Shown here piece after piece: positions 1 through 7,530 of a DNA stretch of 9,607 nucleotides. The DNA is taken from contig JBJXHB010000483.1 of NCBI GenBank assembly GCA_046160725.1, forward strand, positions 1 through 9,607. Direction: 5' to 3'. The position numbers were made by a program, and so were the translations under genes. This DNA is from JBJXHB01 sp046160725 (GTDB taxonomy: Bacteria > Pseudomonadota > Gammaproteobacteria > Burkholderiales > Burkholderiaceae_C). The notes beneath the pieces are model-generated. The model was given only the letters and a program-made list of their open reading frames with translations. It ran no database searches and was not told the DNA's origin. Within the stretch, counting starts at the first letter, position 1, and every line of letters begins with the position of its first letter.

Positions 1-1
1 C

Positions 2-859
2 GCCGACGCGCTGATCGCCAGCGACGGCCCGCGCCTGCATCGGGACCGGCCGACCGTGTATCTCGGCACCCGCGGCACGGCCAACCTCGACCTGGTGCTG
101 CGGCTGCGCGACGGTGGCCACCACAGTGGGAACTGGGGCGGCCTGCTGCGCAACCCGGGCAGCGTGCTGGCCAATGCCATCGCCAGCATGGTCGACGCGA
201 ACGGCGTGCTGAAGATCGCCGCGCTGCGCCCGCCGCCCATCCCGGCCAACGTGCGCGCCGCCCTGGCCGACGTGCAGGTCGGTGGCGGCCCGGACGACCC
301 GGCCGTCGATGTCACCTGGGGCGAGCCCGGGCTGAGCCCGGCCGAGCGGGTGTTCGCCTGGAACACGCTGGAGGTGCTGGCCTACGGCTGCGGCAACCCG
401 CAGGCGCCGGTCAATGCCATACCGCCGGTGGCGACGGCGACGATCCAGCTGCGCTTTGTCGTCGGCACCGACGTGCGCGACATCGCCGGCGCGGTGCGGG
501 CCCACCTGGCGGCACAGGGCTTCGAGGGCATCAGCGTCAGCGAGCCGATGGTGATGCATGCCTCGCGCGCCGACCCGGACAACGACTGGGTGCGCCTGGC
601 TATGGCCAGCATCCAGCGCACCACCGGCGTCAAGCCCACGTTGCTGCCCAACCTGGGCGGGTCGCTGCCCAACGACGTGTTCGCCGACGGCCTGGGCCTG
701 CCCACGGTCTGGGTACCGCACAGCTACCCGGCCTGCTCGCAGCACGCACCCAACGAGCATGTGCTGGCGCCGCTGATGCGAGAGGGCCTGCTGATGATGG
801 CCGGCCTGCTGTGGGACGTGGGCGAGCAGGCGGCGGTGCTGCCACGGCGCGGGCGCTGA
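2..859 (+). CDS. M20-family metallopeptidase / amidohydrolase, C-terminal part (5' end outside window)
   Basis: Zinc-dependent hydrolase of the M20 family (dipeptidase / succinyl-diaminopimelate desuccinylase-like), which normally cleaves peptide or amide bonds in the cytoplasm. The frame is open from base 2, so the gene begins upstream; the GTG at 56 is internal, not a start. Visible marks: an ASDG segment whose Asp (codon 23-25) fits the metal ligand before the dimerisation domain; GGHHSGNWGG (His codons 119-124), matching the conserved dimer-interface histidine region; a NAIPP...LRFVVGTD stretch returning to the catalytic domain; GGSLPN near 655-674; and CSQHAPNEH, whose first His (743-745) fits the final metal ligand. 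The HxD and Glu-Glu metal and catalytic motifs lie off the left edge. About 285 residues remain of an expected 450-500. The substrate cannot be read from the sequence. Family assignment is firm; naming it a dipeptidase would be a guess. Confidence 0.9.
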   Translation, partial: ADALIASDGPRLHRDRPTVYLGTRGTANLDLVLRLRDGGHHSGNWGGLLRNPGSVLANAIASMVDANGVLKIAALRPPPIPANVRAALADVQVGGGPDDPAVDVTWGEPGLSPAERVFAWNTLEVLAYGCGNPQAPVNAIPPVATATIQLRFVVGTDVRDIAGAVRAHLAAQGFEGISVSEPMVMHASRADPDNDWVRLAMASIQRTTGVKPTLLPNLGGSLPNDVFADGLGLPTVWVPHSYPACSQHAPNEHVLAPLMREGLLMMAGLLWDVGEQAAVLPRRGR

Positions 860-962
860 ACCGACCACCCAGCCGGACGTTTCTCGGCCAGCGGGCGGAA
901 TAACCGTCAGTCACGCAGGCGCGTTCGCACCTACGCTTGCGGTTTTGCCAAGGAGCCCTGCC
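860..962 (+). promoter_or_regulatory. Intergenic leader of putA, probable promoter region
   Basis: This 103-bp gap is the longest non-coding stretch in the window, and its right half is less GC-rich than the genes (AATAACC near 899-905, GGTTTT at 941-946). A promoter for putA is expected here because the upstream gene is not tightly coupled. I could not find a convincing sigma-70 -35/-10 pair; TACGCT at 932-937 is a weak -10 candidate without a matching -35. A short inverted repeat CGG-AATAA-CCG (896-906) is too small to call an operator. I see no hairpin with a U-tract that would terminate the M20 gene. The region is called by position, not by motif. Confidence 0.35.
950..955 (+). promoter_or_regulatory. 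Ribosome binding site of putA
   Basis: AAGGAG lies 7 bases before the ATG at 963. This decides the start. The same frame is also open from a TTG at 945, but that codon lies upstream of the Shine-Dalgarno sequence and would translate through it, so the ATG at 963 is preferred. Confidence 0.85.
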
Positions 963-3947
963 ATGTCGCATGCCACCACCTCCCGCCTCGGGCCGCCCTG
1001 CCGCGACGAGATCGCCCAGGTGCAGGCGCTGCTGGACGGCCTGCGCGACGGCGGCGGGCTGGACTGGGCGGCGGCCGTGGACATGGCCCGGCCGTGGGTC
1101 GACGGGGTGCGCCGCCAGCCGCCACCGTTCTGGGCCATGGAGTCGCTGCTGCGCGAGTACCCGATCTCGCGCCCGGAGGGCCTGGCCCTGATGCGGCTGG
1201 CCGAGGCCCTGCTGCGCGTGCCGGATGCCGAAACCGCGATCGCGCTCACCGCCGACCAGCTCGGCCGGGCCGACTTCGCCGGCGCAGCCGACGGCACGCC
1301 TCACCGCATGCTGGCTTCGCTGTCGGCCAGCGCGATCGGCCTGGCCAAGCGCATGCTGCCGGACAGCGCCGACCCGCCCGGCCTGCTGGAGCGCCTGGGG
1401 GCGCAGACGGTGGTCGGCGCCACGGTGCGCGCCATCCAGCTGCTGGGCCGGCAGTTCGTGCTCGGCCGTTCCATTGCCGAGGCCCTGGCCGAGGCGCGTG
1501 CGGCGCGCGCCGCGCAGGGCTCGCTGCGCTTTTCCTTCGACATGCTGGGCGAGGGTGCGCGCACCGATGCCGACGCCCGGCGCTACCTGGCCGCCTACGA
1601 GGGCGCCATCGACGCCATCGCGCGCGCCGCGCAGGGTGCCGGCCCCACCGAGCGCGACGGCATCTCGATCAAGCTGTCGGTCCTGCACCCGCGCTACGAG
1701 GAGCCGCATGCCGACCGGGTGATCGCCGAGCTGTTGCCGCGCGTGGCCGGGCTGATCGAGCGCGCCGCGCGCGCCGACATCAACCTGACCATCGACGCCG
1801 AGGAGAGCGACCGGCTGGAGCTGTCGCTGACGGTGTTCGACGCGCTGGCCGCGCATGTGCAGCGGGTGGCGCCGCAGTGGACGGGCTTCGGCCTGGCGGT
1901 GCAGGCCTACCAGCTGCGCGCGGTGGAGATGATCGACGCCGTGGCCGGCATCGCCCGCCAGCGCGGCCTGCGCTTCATGGTGCGGCTGGTCAAGGGCGCG
2001 TACTGGGACGGCGAGGTCAAGCGGGCGCAGGAGATGGGCCTGGCCGGCTATCCGGTGTTCACCCACAAGCACCACACCGACATCGCCTACCTGGCCTGCG
2101 CGCAGCGGCTGATTGCGCACCACGAGGTGATCTATCCGCAGTTCGCCGGCCACAACGCCGGCACCATCGCGGCCATCGCCGGCATGGCCCGGGCGGCCGG
2201 CGCGGCCCATGAGTTCCAGCGCCTGCATGGCATGGGCGAGGGCGTGTTCCGGGAGGTGCTGGCGGCGCTGCCGGCATTGCCGCTGCGCGTGTACGCCCCG
2301 GTCGGCGAGCACCGCGACCTGCTGGCCTACCTGGTACGCCGGCTGCTGGAGAACGGCGCCAACTCGTCCTTCGTGCATCAGCTGGCCGACCCGCAGGTCG
2401 ACGTGGAGGCGCTGCTGGCGTCACCGCTGCATGCGGCGCCCGCGCCGGGCCAGCCGCTGCCGCGCGACCTTTTCGGCGCGGAGCGGGTCAACTCCGACGG
2501 CCTGGACCTCACCGTGCCGGAGCAGCGGGCGCCGCTCGTGGCCGCCTGGATCGCCGCCGGCGTGCCGGTGGTGGCCGAGGCCACGCCGGCCGGCGCGGCC
2601 GATGCCATGCAGCGCCTGCACGGGGCCTGGCCGGCCTGGAGCGCGCGTCCGGTGGCCGAGCGGGCCGCGGTGCTGGAGCGTGCCGGCGATGCGCTGCAGG
2701 CGCAGCTGGCCGACTTCTGCGCCCTGCTGGTGCGCGAGGGCGGCAAGACGGCCGGTGACGCGGTGTTCGAAGTGCGCGAGGCCATCGACTTCTGCCGCTA
2801 CTACGCGCAGCAGGCGCGCGCGCGGCTGGCGCCGATCATGCTGCCCGGCCCGACCGGCGAGTCCAACGAGCTGCGGCTGCACGGCCGCGGCGTCTTCGTC
2901 TGCATCTCGCCCTGGAACTTTCCGCTCGCCATCTTTGCCGGCCAGGTGGTGGCCGCGCTGGTGGCCGGCAATACGGTGGCGGCCAAGCCGGCCGAGCAGA
3001 CGCCTGGCGTGGCCCTGGCCTTCTGCCGGCTGCTGCATGACGCCGGCCTGCCGGCCGATGCGCTGGCCCTGCTGCACGGCCCGGGCGAGACCATCGGCGC
3101 GGCCCTGGTGGCGCATCGCCACACCGCGGGCTTGTGCTTCACCGGCAGCACCCAGGTCGCCAAGCACATCCAGCGCGCATTGGCCGCGGGTGACGGCGCC
3201 ATCGTGCCGCTGATCGCCGAGACCGGCGGGCTCAACGCCATGATCGTCGACTCCACCGCGCTGCCTGAGCAGGTGGTCGATGCGGTGGTGCACAGTGCCT
3301 TCCGCTCGGCCGGCCAGCGCTGCTCGGCCCTGCGTCTGCTGTGTGTGCACGAGTCGATCGCCGAGGGGCTCATCCGCATGCTCGAGGGCGCGATGTCCGA
3401 GCTGGTGTGCGGCCCCGCCGCCGAGCTGGCCACCGACGTCGGCCCGGTGATCGACGCCGAGGCCCATGCCCATCTCACGCGCCACGTGCAGCGCCTGGAG
3501 CGCGACGCCCGGCGCATCGCCACCGCGCGCCTGCCGGGCCAGCACCTGGGCACGCACATCGCGCCGGTGGCTTTCGAGCTGCTGGCGGTCGAGGACCTGC
3601 GCGAGGAAGTGTTCGGCCCGGTGCTGCACGTGGTGCGCTGGAGCGGCGACATCGGCGCCCTGGTGGCGCGCATCAACGCGCTGGGCTACGGCCTGACGCT
3701 GGGCATCCAGACTCGCATCGACAGCCGGGCGCAGGCCATCGCCGACGCGGCACGCGTCGGCAACGTCTATGTCAACCGCAACATGATCGGCGCCGTGGTC
3801 GGCGTGCAGCCCTTCGGCGGCGAGGGCTACAGCGGCACCGGCCCCACGGCCGGCGGGCCGCACTACCTCTACCGCTTCTGCGCCGAGCAGACGCTGACCA
3901 TCAACACCGCCGCGGCAGGGGGCAACGCGGCGCTGCTGGCCGGCTGA
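963..3947 (+). CDS. putA: Bifunctional proline dehydrogenase / P5C dehydrogenase PutA (minimal type, no DNA-binding domain)
   Basis: Oxidises proline to glutamate in two steps: FAD-dependent proline dehydrogenase, then NAD-dependent glutamate-semialdehyde dehydrogenase with channelled intermediate. PutA proteins are cytosolic or peripheral at the membrane, passing electrons to quinone. At 994 residues it matches the short PutA class (about 1000) and lacks the ribbon-helix-helix domain of enteric PutA (about 1320), so it should not repress its own gene. PRODH domain, about 140-470: IKLSVLHPRY (K237), DAEESDR (D278), VRLVKGAYWD (340-349), EFQRLHGMGE (417 on), and RVYAPVGEH followed by YLVRRLLENGAN (R459, R460), which fit the FAD- and proline-binding residues. 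P5CDH domain, about 500-965: SPWNFP (N652), AAKPAEQTP (K675), ETGGLNA (E753), SAGQRCSALR with nucleophile C787, and QPFGGEGYSGTGP (949 on). Every catalytic residue I looked for is present. The gene may share a transcript with the regulator 42 bp downstream, as no terminator is visible between them. Confidence 0.97.
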   Translation: MSHATTSRLGPPCRDEIAQVQALLDGLRDGGGLDWAAAVDMARPWVDGVRRQPPPFWAMESLLREYPISRPEGLALMRLAEALLRVPDAETAIALTADQLGRADFAGAADGTPHRMLASLSASAIGLAKRMLPDSADPPGLLERLGAQTVVGATVRAIQLLGRQFVLGRSIAEALAEARAARAAQGSLRFSFDMLGEGARTDADARRYLAAYEGAIDAIARAAQGAGPTERDGISIKLSVLHPRYEEPHADRVIAELLPRVAGLIERAARADINLTIDAEESDRLELSLTVFDALAAHVQRVAPQWTGFGLAVQAYQLRAVEMIDAVAGIARQRGLRFMVRLVKGAYWDGEVKRAQEMGLAGYPVFTHKHHTDIAYLACAQRLIAHHEVIYPQFAGHNAGTIAAIAGMARAAGAAHEFQRLHGMGEGVFREVLAALPALPLRVYAPVGEHRDLLAYLVRRLLENGANSSFVHQLADPQVDVEALLASPLHAAPAPGQPLPRDLFGAERVNSDGLDLTVPEQRAPLVAAWIAAGVPVVAEATPAGAADAMQRLHGAWPAWSARPVAERAAVLERAGDALQAQLADFCALLVREGGKTAGDAVFEVREAIDFCRYYAQQARARLAPIMLPGPTGESNELRLHGRGVFVCISPWNFPLAIFAGQVVAALVAGNTVAAKPAEQTPGVALAFCRLLHDAGLPADALALLHGPGETIGAALVAHRHTAGLCFTGSTQVAKHIQRALAAGDGAIVPLIAETGGLNAMIVDSTALPEQVVDAVVHSAFRSAGQRCSALRLLCVHESIAEGLIRMLEGAMSELVCGPAAELATDVGPVIDAEAHAHLTRHVQRLERDARRIATARLPGQHLGTHIAPVAFELLAVEDLREEVFGPVLHVVRWSGDIGALVARINALGYGLTLGIQTRIDSRAQAIADAARVGNVYVNRNMIGAVVGVQPFGGEGYSGTGPTAGGPHYLYRFCAEQTLTINTAAAGGNAALLAG

Positions 3948-3989
3948 CGCGGCGCTGCGGCGCACCGGCACCACTGGCATCATGGGCGG

Positions 3990-6900
3990 ATGCTGACGCT
4001 GTCCCTCCTGGGGCCGCTGAGCCTGCGGCGGGACGGCGTGGCGCTCGGGCTGCCGGTCAAGAAGACCCAGGCCCTGCTGGTCTGGATGGCGCTGGAGACC
4101 TCGGCCACCCGCGCGGTGCTGTGCGATGCGCTGTGGCCGGCGCTGGACGAGTCCTCCGCCCGGCGCAACCTGCGGCGCGAGCTGGCCCGGCTGCGCGAGG
4201 CCGGTGCCACGGGGCTGCTGGTGGCGGACGGTGACCGGCTGGCCCTGGACCGTGCGGTGGCGCTGGACCTTCAGGCCGTCGAGCGCGCCCTGGCGGACGC
4301 GCAGCCCCAGGCGGCGCTGGCGCACTACAGCGGGCCGCTTGCCGATGGCCTGCACCTGGACGACGCGCCGGCCTTCAACGCGCGCCTGGAGGTCGCCCGC
4401 CAACGCTGGCACGGTCGATGGCGCCAGGCCCATGAGGCCTGTGCCGCGGCCGCCCGTGCCCGCGGCGACCTGGCCGCTGCGATCAGCCACCTCCAGGCGC
4501 TGCTGGACGACGAGCCGCTGCAGGAGCAGCACCACCAGGACCTGATGGCGCTGCTGATGCAGGCCGGTCGTCGCGGGGAGGCGCTGGCCCAGTTCGAGCA
4601 CTGCCGCGACCTGCTGGCGCGTGAGCTGGGCCTGCAGCCCTTGCCGGCCACACTGGCGTTGGCCGCGGCGTTGCGCGGTGCCGGTGCGGCGATCGAGCCA
4701 GCCGAGGCCCCCGCGGTGCGGGCGGCGTCCGTCACCGCAACCGTGGACGAGGCGGCCGCGTCGCGGCCGCGCCTGGTGTTGCCGGACCCGCTGCCCTTTG
4801 TCGGGCGGCAACGCGAGGTGGACCTCCTGGAGCAGGCCTGGCGCGCCGGTGGCAGCCTGCTGCTGCAGGGCGAGGGGGGTGTCGGCAAGACCCGCCTGGC
4901 CTTGGACTTTGCCCAGTCCCACGGCTCGGTGGCGCTGGTGCGCTGCCGGGCGGGGGACCGCGGCGTGCCGTATGCCGTCTACGTGCGGGCGCTGCGCGCG
5001 ATGGCCGGCGAGGCACTGGAGCAGGTGAGCTGGCCGACCTGGATGCGAGCCGAGTTGGCCCGCCTGCTGCCGGCGCTGGGCCCGGCGCCGAAGGACCTGG
5101 CCAGCGCCGAGCAGCGGGCGCGTTTCCTGGAGGTCTGTGCCGAGGCCTGGCAACTGCTGGCCACGGGCAACTTCGACGCGCTGCTGATCGACGACGCGCA
5201 CCTGGCCGATGCGCCCAGCCATGCCTTGCTGGGCTACATCGCGCAGCGCCGGCATGATGGCGCCGCGCCGGCCGCCGCGACGCGCGAGATCCTGACCTGG
5301 CGCGAGCGCGAGCTGGACGAAGCGGCACGCGCGGCCCTGGTGGCCATGGCGGCACTGCCGCATGCCTGCCGCATCGACCTGCAACCGCTGTCCGACGACG
5401 AACTGCTGGACCTGGTGCGCCAGTTGTCCGGCGCGCCACAGCCGCGGCGTTTCGCCGCACGGCTGATGCAGGCCACGCGGGGACATCCGTTCTTCGTCGC
5501 CGAGACCTTGCGCCATCTGGTGGACAGCGGGCGGGTGCACGGCGATGCGCAGGGCCGCTGGCAGACCGACCATGACGGCGCGACACAGGACTACCGCGAG
5601 CTGGATGTCCCGGCCAGCGTGCACGAGGGCGTGATGGCGCGGGTGCGGGCCCTGGACGGACCGGGCCAGCGCTTGCTGGAGGCCGCTTCGCAGTCCGGCG
5701 AGCCTTTCGACCCGGCGCTGCTGGGTGCGGCCTGTGCGCTGTCGGAGTTGCAGACCGCCGCCGCGCTGGAGCAGGCGCTGCAAGCCCAGCTGCTGCGCGA
5801 GGTCCGGCCGGGCCAATGGGGCTTTGCCCACGACCTGGTGCAGCAAGCCATCGGCGAGCACCTGGGCGAAGAGCGCCGCCGCCTGGTACATCGGCGGCTG
5901 GCGCTCGGAGCCGAGCAGTCGGGTGCGGAGCCCGCGCTGGTGGCCCGGCACTTCGAGGCCGGCGCCGAGCCGATGCGGGCGGTTGCCTGGCGCATCCGCG
6001 CCGCCGAGCGGGCCCTGGCGCTCGGCGCCCTGCCGGATGCCCATGCACACTGGCAGGCGGCGCTGGATGCCGGGCCTGCGCCCGGTGCGCGGGTGACGGT
6101 GCACAGCGGCCAGTTCCTGGCCGGCCAGGCCGGCGGCGACGAGGCCGTCTGCCTGGCCGCAGTGCAGGCGCTGCAGCACTTGGTGGACGGCGGCGGCCTG
6201 GGCCCCGACGACGTCGCGCAGGCGCTGCTGGTGCTGGCGCAGGACGCCGTGCGGCGCGGTCCGCACGAGCTTGGCCTGGAGCGAACCGCCACCCTGCTGG
6301 CGGTGCTGCCGGACGGCCATCCGCTGCGCGCACCGGCGCTGCTGACCCGATGCGACGGCCTGTCCGGCCACGGCCAGTTGGCCGATGCCGAGGCTGCTGC
6401 GCGCGCAGGCCTGGCGGCCGGCCCGACGCCGGACACCCGTGCACGCCTGATGGATGCGTTGGTCCTGGTGGGCTTCCGGCGCGGCGATCAGAAGCAGGCG
6501 CTGGAGTGGGCGCGGCAGGCGCTGGACCTGGCCGAGGCGTGTGCCGACCATCGCAACGTCGCGCTCAGCCACGGCCGCGTCGGCGTGTTGCTGTACGTGC
6601 TCGGCCAACGCGAGGCCGGCGAGCAGCAGATGCGGCGCGGCCTGGCGATGACCCGCGAGCACCGCCTGATCGAGAACCAGCGTGAGATCTCCTTCAACCT
6701 TGCCAAGATGCTGATGGACCGTGGGGACTCCGACACCGCGCTGCGTCTGGTGCAGGAAGCCTGGGACCTCTCACCCAGCTTCACGCAGCCGGAGATCCGG
6801 ATGCGGCTGATGGACACGTTCTACGGCGTTCATGTCGTGCGGGGTGATCTGGGCGCAGCGCTCGATGTCGCCCGGCGCATCGTCGACGAGGCCATTGCAC

Positions 6901-7505
6901 ACGGCGCCGTACGGCCGTTGCTGATGGCGGTGAACCTGACGATCGACCTGCATGTCCTGCTCGACGACCTGCCGGGTGTCGCGCGGCTGCTGGCGCTGGC
7001 GGACGCGCTGCCGGTGGCCGAACTGGGCTATGCGCGCATCAAGCTGTGCCTGAAGCGGGCGGCGGTGGCGGCACACCAGGGCGACGCTGCGGCGGTCCAG
7101 CGCGCCCTGGCCGAGGTCGGCGACCCGGCGGCGCTTCAGGCCGAGCAGGACCTGGCGGCGCTGGCGTTGGCACAGGCCGAGGTGGCGCATCTCGAGGGCC
7201 GGCCGGGCGAGGTGGTGCAGGCGCTGGCGCCCTGGTGCCGGCGCTGGCCCAACCTGCGATTGGCCAGCCGGGGCTTGACGCTGCTGCTGGGCGCTGACGA
7301 CCCGGCCGCCCACGGGGCGGAGGCCCGCGCCGTGGTGGCTGATGCCGGGCTCGAGCCGATGCTGGCGCTGGGGCTGCGGGCGGCCCTGATGCCGCAGGAC
7401 CCGGCGCTTCAGGCGCTGCAGCAATCCGAAGTGCAGCGCTTGCGGGCCAGCCTGGCCGGGTATCCCCATCTGGCCGTCGCGTTCGAGCAGCGTTGGGGGT
7501 CCTAG
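3990..7505 (+). CDS. SARP/AfsR-like regulator: winged helix + BTAD + STAND-type ATPase + TPR-like C-terminus
   Basis: Large multidomain transcriptional regulator of 1171 residues. Residues 1-92 start with the LSLLGPLSLRRDG pattern typical of OmpR-type winged helices in SARP/AfsR proteins. Residues about 95-240 form a bacterial transcriptional activator domain (BTAD) of alpha-helical repeats (EARQRW-like helices, LLMQAGRRGEALAQF, RELGLQP). A P-loop ATPase follows: Walker A GEGGVGKT at 294-301 (K300), Walker B LLIDD at 398-402 (D401, D402), LTWRERELD as the likely sensor strand, GHPFFVAETLRHL at 498-510, and FAHDLVQQAI at 612-621, as in MalT/AfsR-type STAND proteins. From about 640 to the end it is Ala/Leu-rich helical repeats resembling TPRs, probably for ligand or partner sensing. 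There is no C-terminal LuxR-type helix-turn-helix, so DNA binding must come from the N-terminus. The start is set by the family-typical N-terminus; no good Shine-Dalgarno sequence precedes it. It is likely co-transcribed with, and may regulate, the two hydrolase genes downstream. Domain calls are firm; target and signal are unknown. Confidence 0.9.
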   Translation: MLTLSLLGPLSLRRDGVALGLPVKKTQALLVWMALETSATRAVLCDALWPALDESSARRNLRRELARLREAGATGLLVADGDRLALDRAVALDLQAVERALADAQPQAALAHYSGPLADGLHLDDAPAFNARLEVARQRWHGRWRQAHEACAAAARARGDLAAAISHLQALLDDEPLQEQHHQDLMALLMQAGRRGEALAQFEHCRDLLARELGLQPLPATLALAAALRGAGAAIEPAEAPAVRAASVTATVDEAAASRPRLVLPDPLPFVGRQREVDLLEQAWRAGGSLLLQGEGGVGKTRLALDFAQSHGSVALVRCRAGDRGVPYAVYVRALRAMAGEALEQVSWPTWMRAELARLLPALGPAPKDLASAEQRARFLEVCAEAWQLLATGNFDALLIDDAHLADAPSHALLGYIAQRRHDGAAPAAATREILTWRERELDEAARAALVAMAALPHACRIDLQPLSDDELLDLVRQLSGAPQPRRFAARLMQATRGHPFFVAETLRHLVDSGRVHGDAQGRWQTDHDGATQDYRELDVPASVHEGVMARVRALDGPGQRLLEAASQSGEPFDPALLGAACALSELQTAAALEQALQAQLLREVRPGQWGFAHDLVQQAIGEHLGEERRRLVHRRLALGAEQSGAEPALVARHFEAGAEPMRAVAWRIRAAERALALGALPDAHAHWQAALDAGPAPGARVTVHSGQFLAGQAGGDEAVCLAAVQALQHLVDGGGLGPDDVAQALLVLAQDAVRRGPHELGLERTATLLAVLPDGHPLRAPALLTRCDGLSGHGQLADAEAAARAGLAAGPTPDTRARLMDALVLVGFRRGDQKQALEWARQALDLAEACADHRNVALSHGRVGVLLYVLGQREAGEQQMRRGLAMTREHRLIENQREISFNLAKMLMDRGDSDTALRLVQEAWDLSPSFTQPEIRMRLMDTFYGVHVVRGDLGAALDVARRIVDEAIAHGAVRPLLMAVNLTIDLHVLLDDLPGVARLLALADALPVAELGYARIKLCLKRAAVAAHQGDAAAVQRALAEVGDPAALQAEQDLAALALAQAEVAHLEGRPGEVVQALAPWCRRWPNLRLASRGLTLLLGADDPAAHGAEARAVVADAGLEPMLALGLRAALMPQDPALQALQQSEVQRLRASLAGYPHLAVAFEQRWGS
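4752..4770. repeat. Perfect 9+1+9 palindrome inside the regulator gene
   Basis: GCGGCCGCG, then T, then CGCGGCCGC: the arms are exact reverse complements around one base, and each arm contains GCGGCCGC. It lies in the codons for the Ala/Arg-rich linker between the BTAD domain and the ATPase (residues about 255-261). The paired repeat is plainly visible; a biological role is not shown, and high GC content makes such palindromes more likely by chance. Confidence 0.6.
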
Positions 7506-7520
7506 ACTGCGGCTGCCACC

Positions 7521-7524
7521 GGAG
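7521..7524 (+). promoter_or_regulatory. Ribosome binding site of the MBL-fold gene
   Basis: GGAG ends 6 bases before the ATG at 7531, within the 25-bp gap after the regulator stop codon (7503-7505). It supports the ATG at 7531 as start and translation from a shared transcript. Confidence 0.75.
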
Positions 7525-7530
7525 CCCGCC

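Noticed and set aside
56..58. GTG at 56 as the start of the M20 gene
   Set aside because: The same frame is open to the left edge and already encodes the family-typical ASDG metal-ligand segment upstream of this codon, so the gene begins outside the window.
896..906. CGG-AATAA-CCG inverted repeat as an operator upstream of putA
   Set aside because: Three-base arms are too short to separate from chance in GC-rich DNA.
945..962. TTG at 945 as the putA start
   Set aside because: It lies upstream of the AAGGAG Shine-Dalgarno sequence at 950-955, which is correctly spaced for the ATG at 963.
630..2378. A 582-codon open frame on the minus strand over the M20 end and putA
   Set aside because: Antisense shadow: it overlaps two well-supported genes and the putA leader, and its translation resembles no family.
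3948..3989. Transcription terminator after putA
   Set aside because: The gap is only 42 bp, shows no stable GC-rich hairpin with a following T-run, and runs directly into the next start codon.
2421..6662. A 1413-codon open frame on the minus strand across putA and the regulator
   Set aside because: It lies in exact codon register opposite the two real genes. Its length only means the sense strand lacks TTA, CTA and TCA codons, expected at this GC content; it ends at 2421 precisely where putA uses a TCA codon. The translation is a Gln/His/Arg/Ala-rich low-complexity product with no recognisable domain, and it crosses an intergenic gap.
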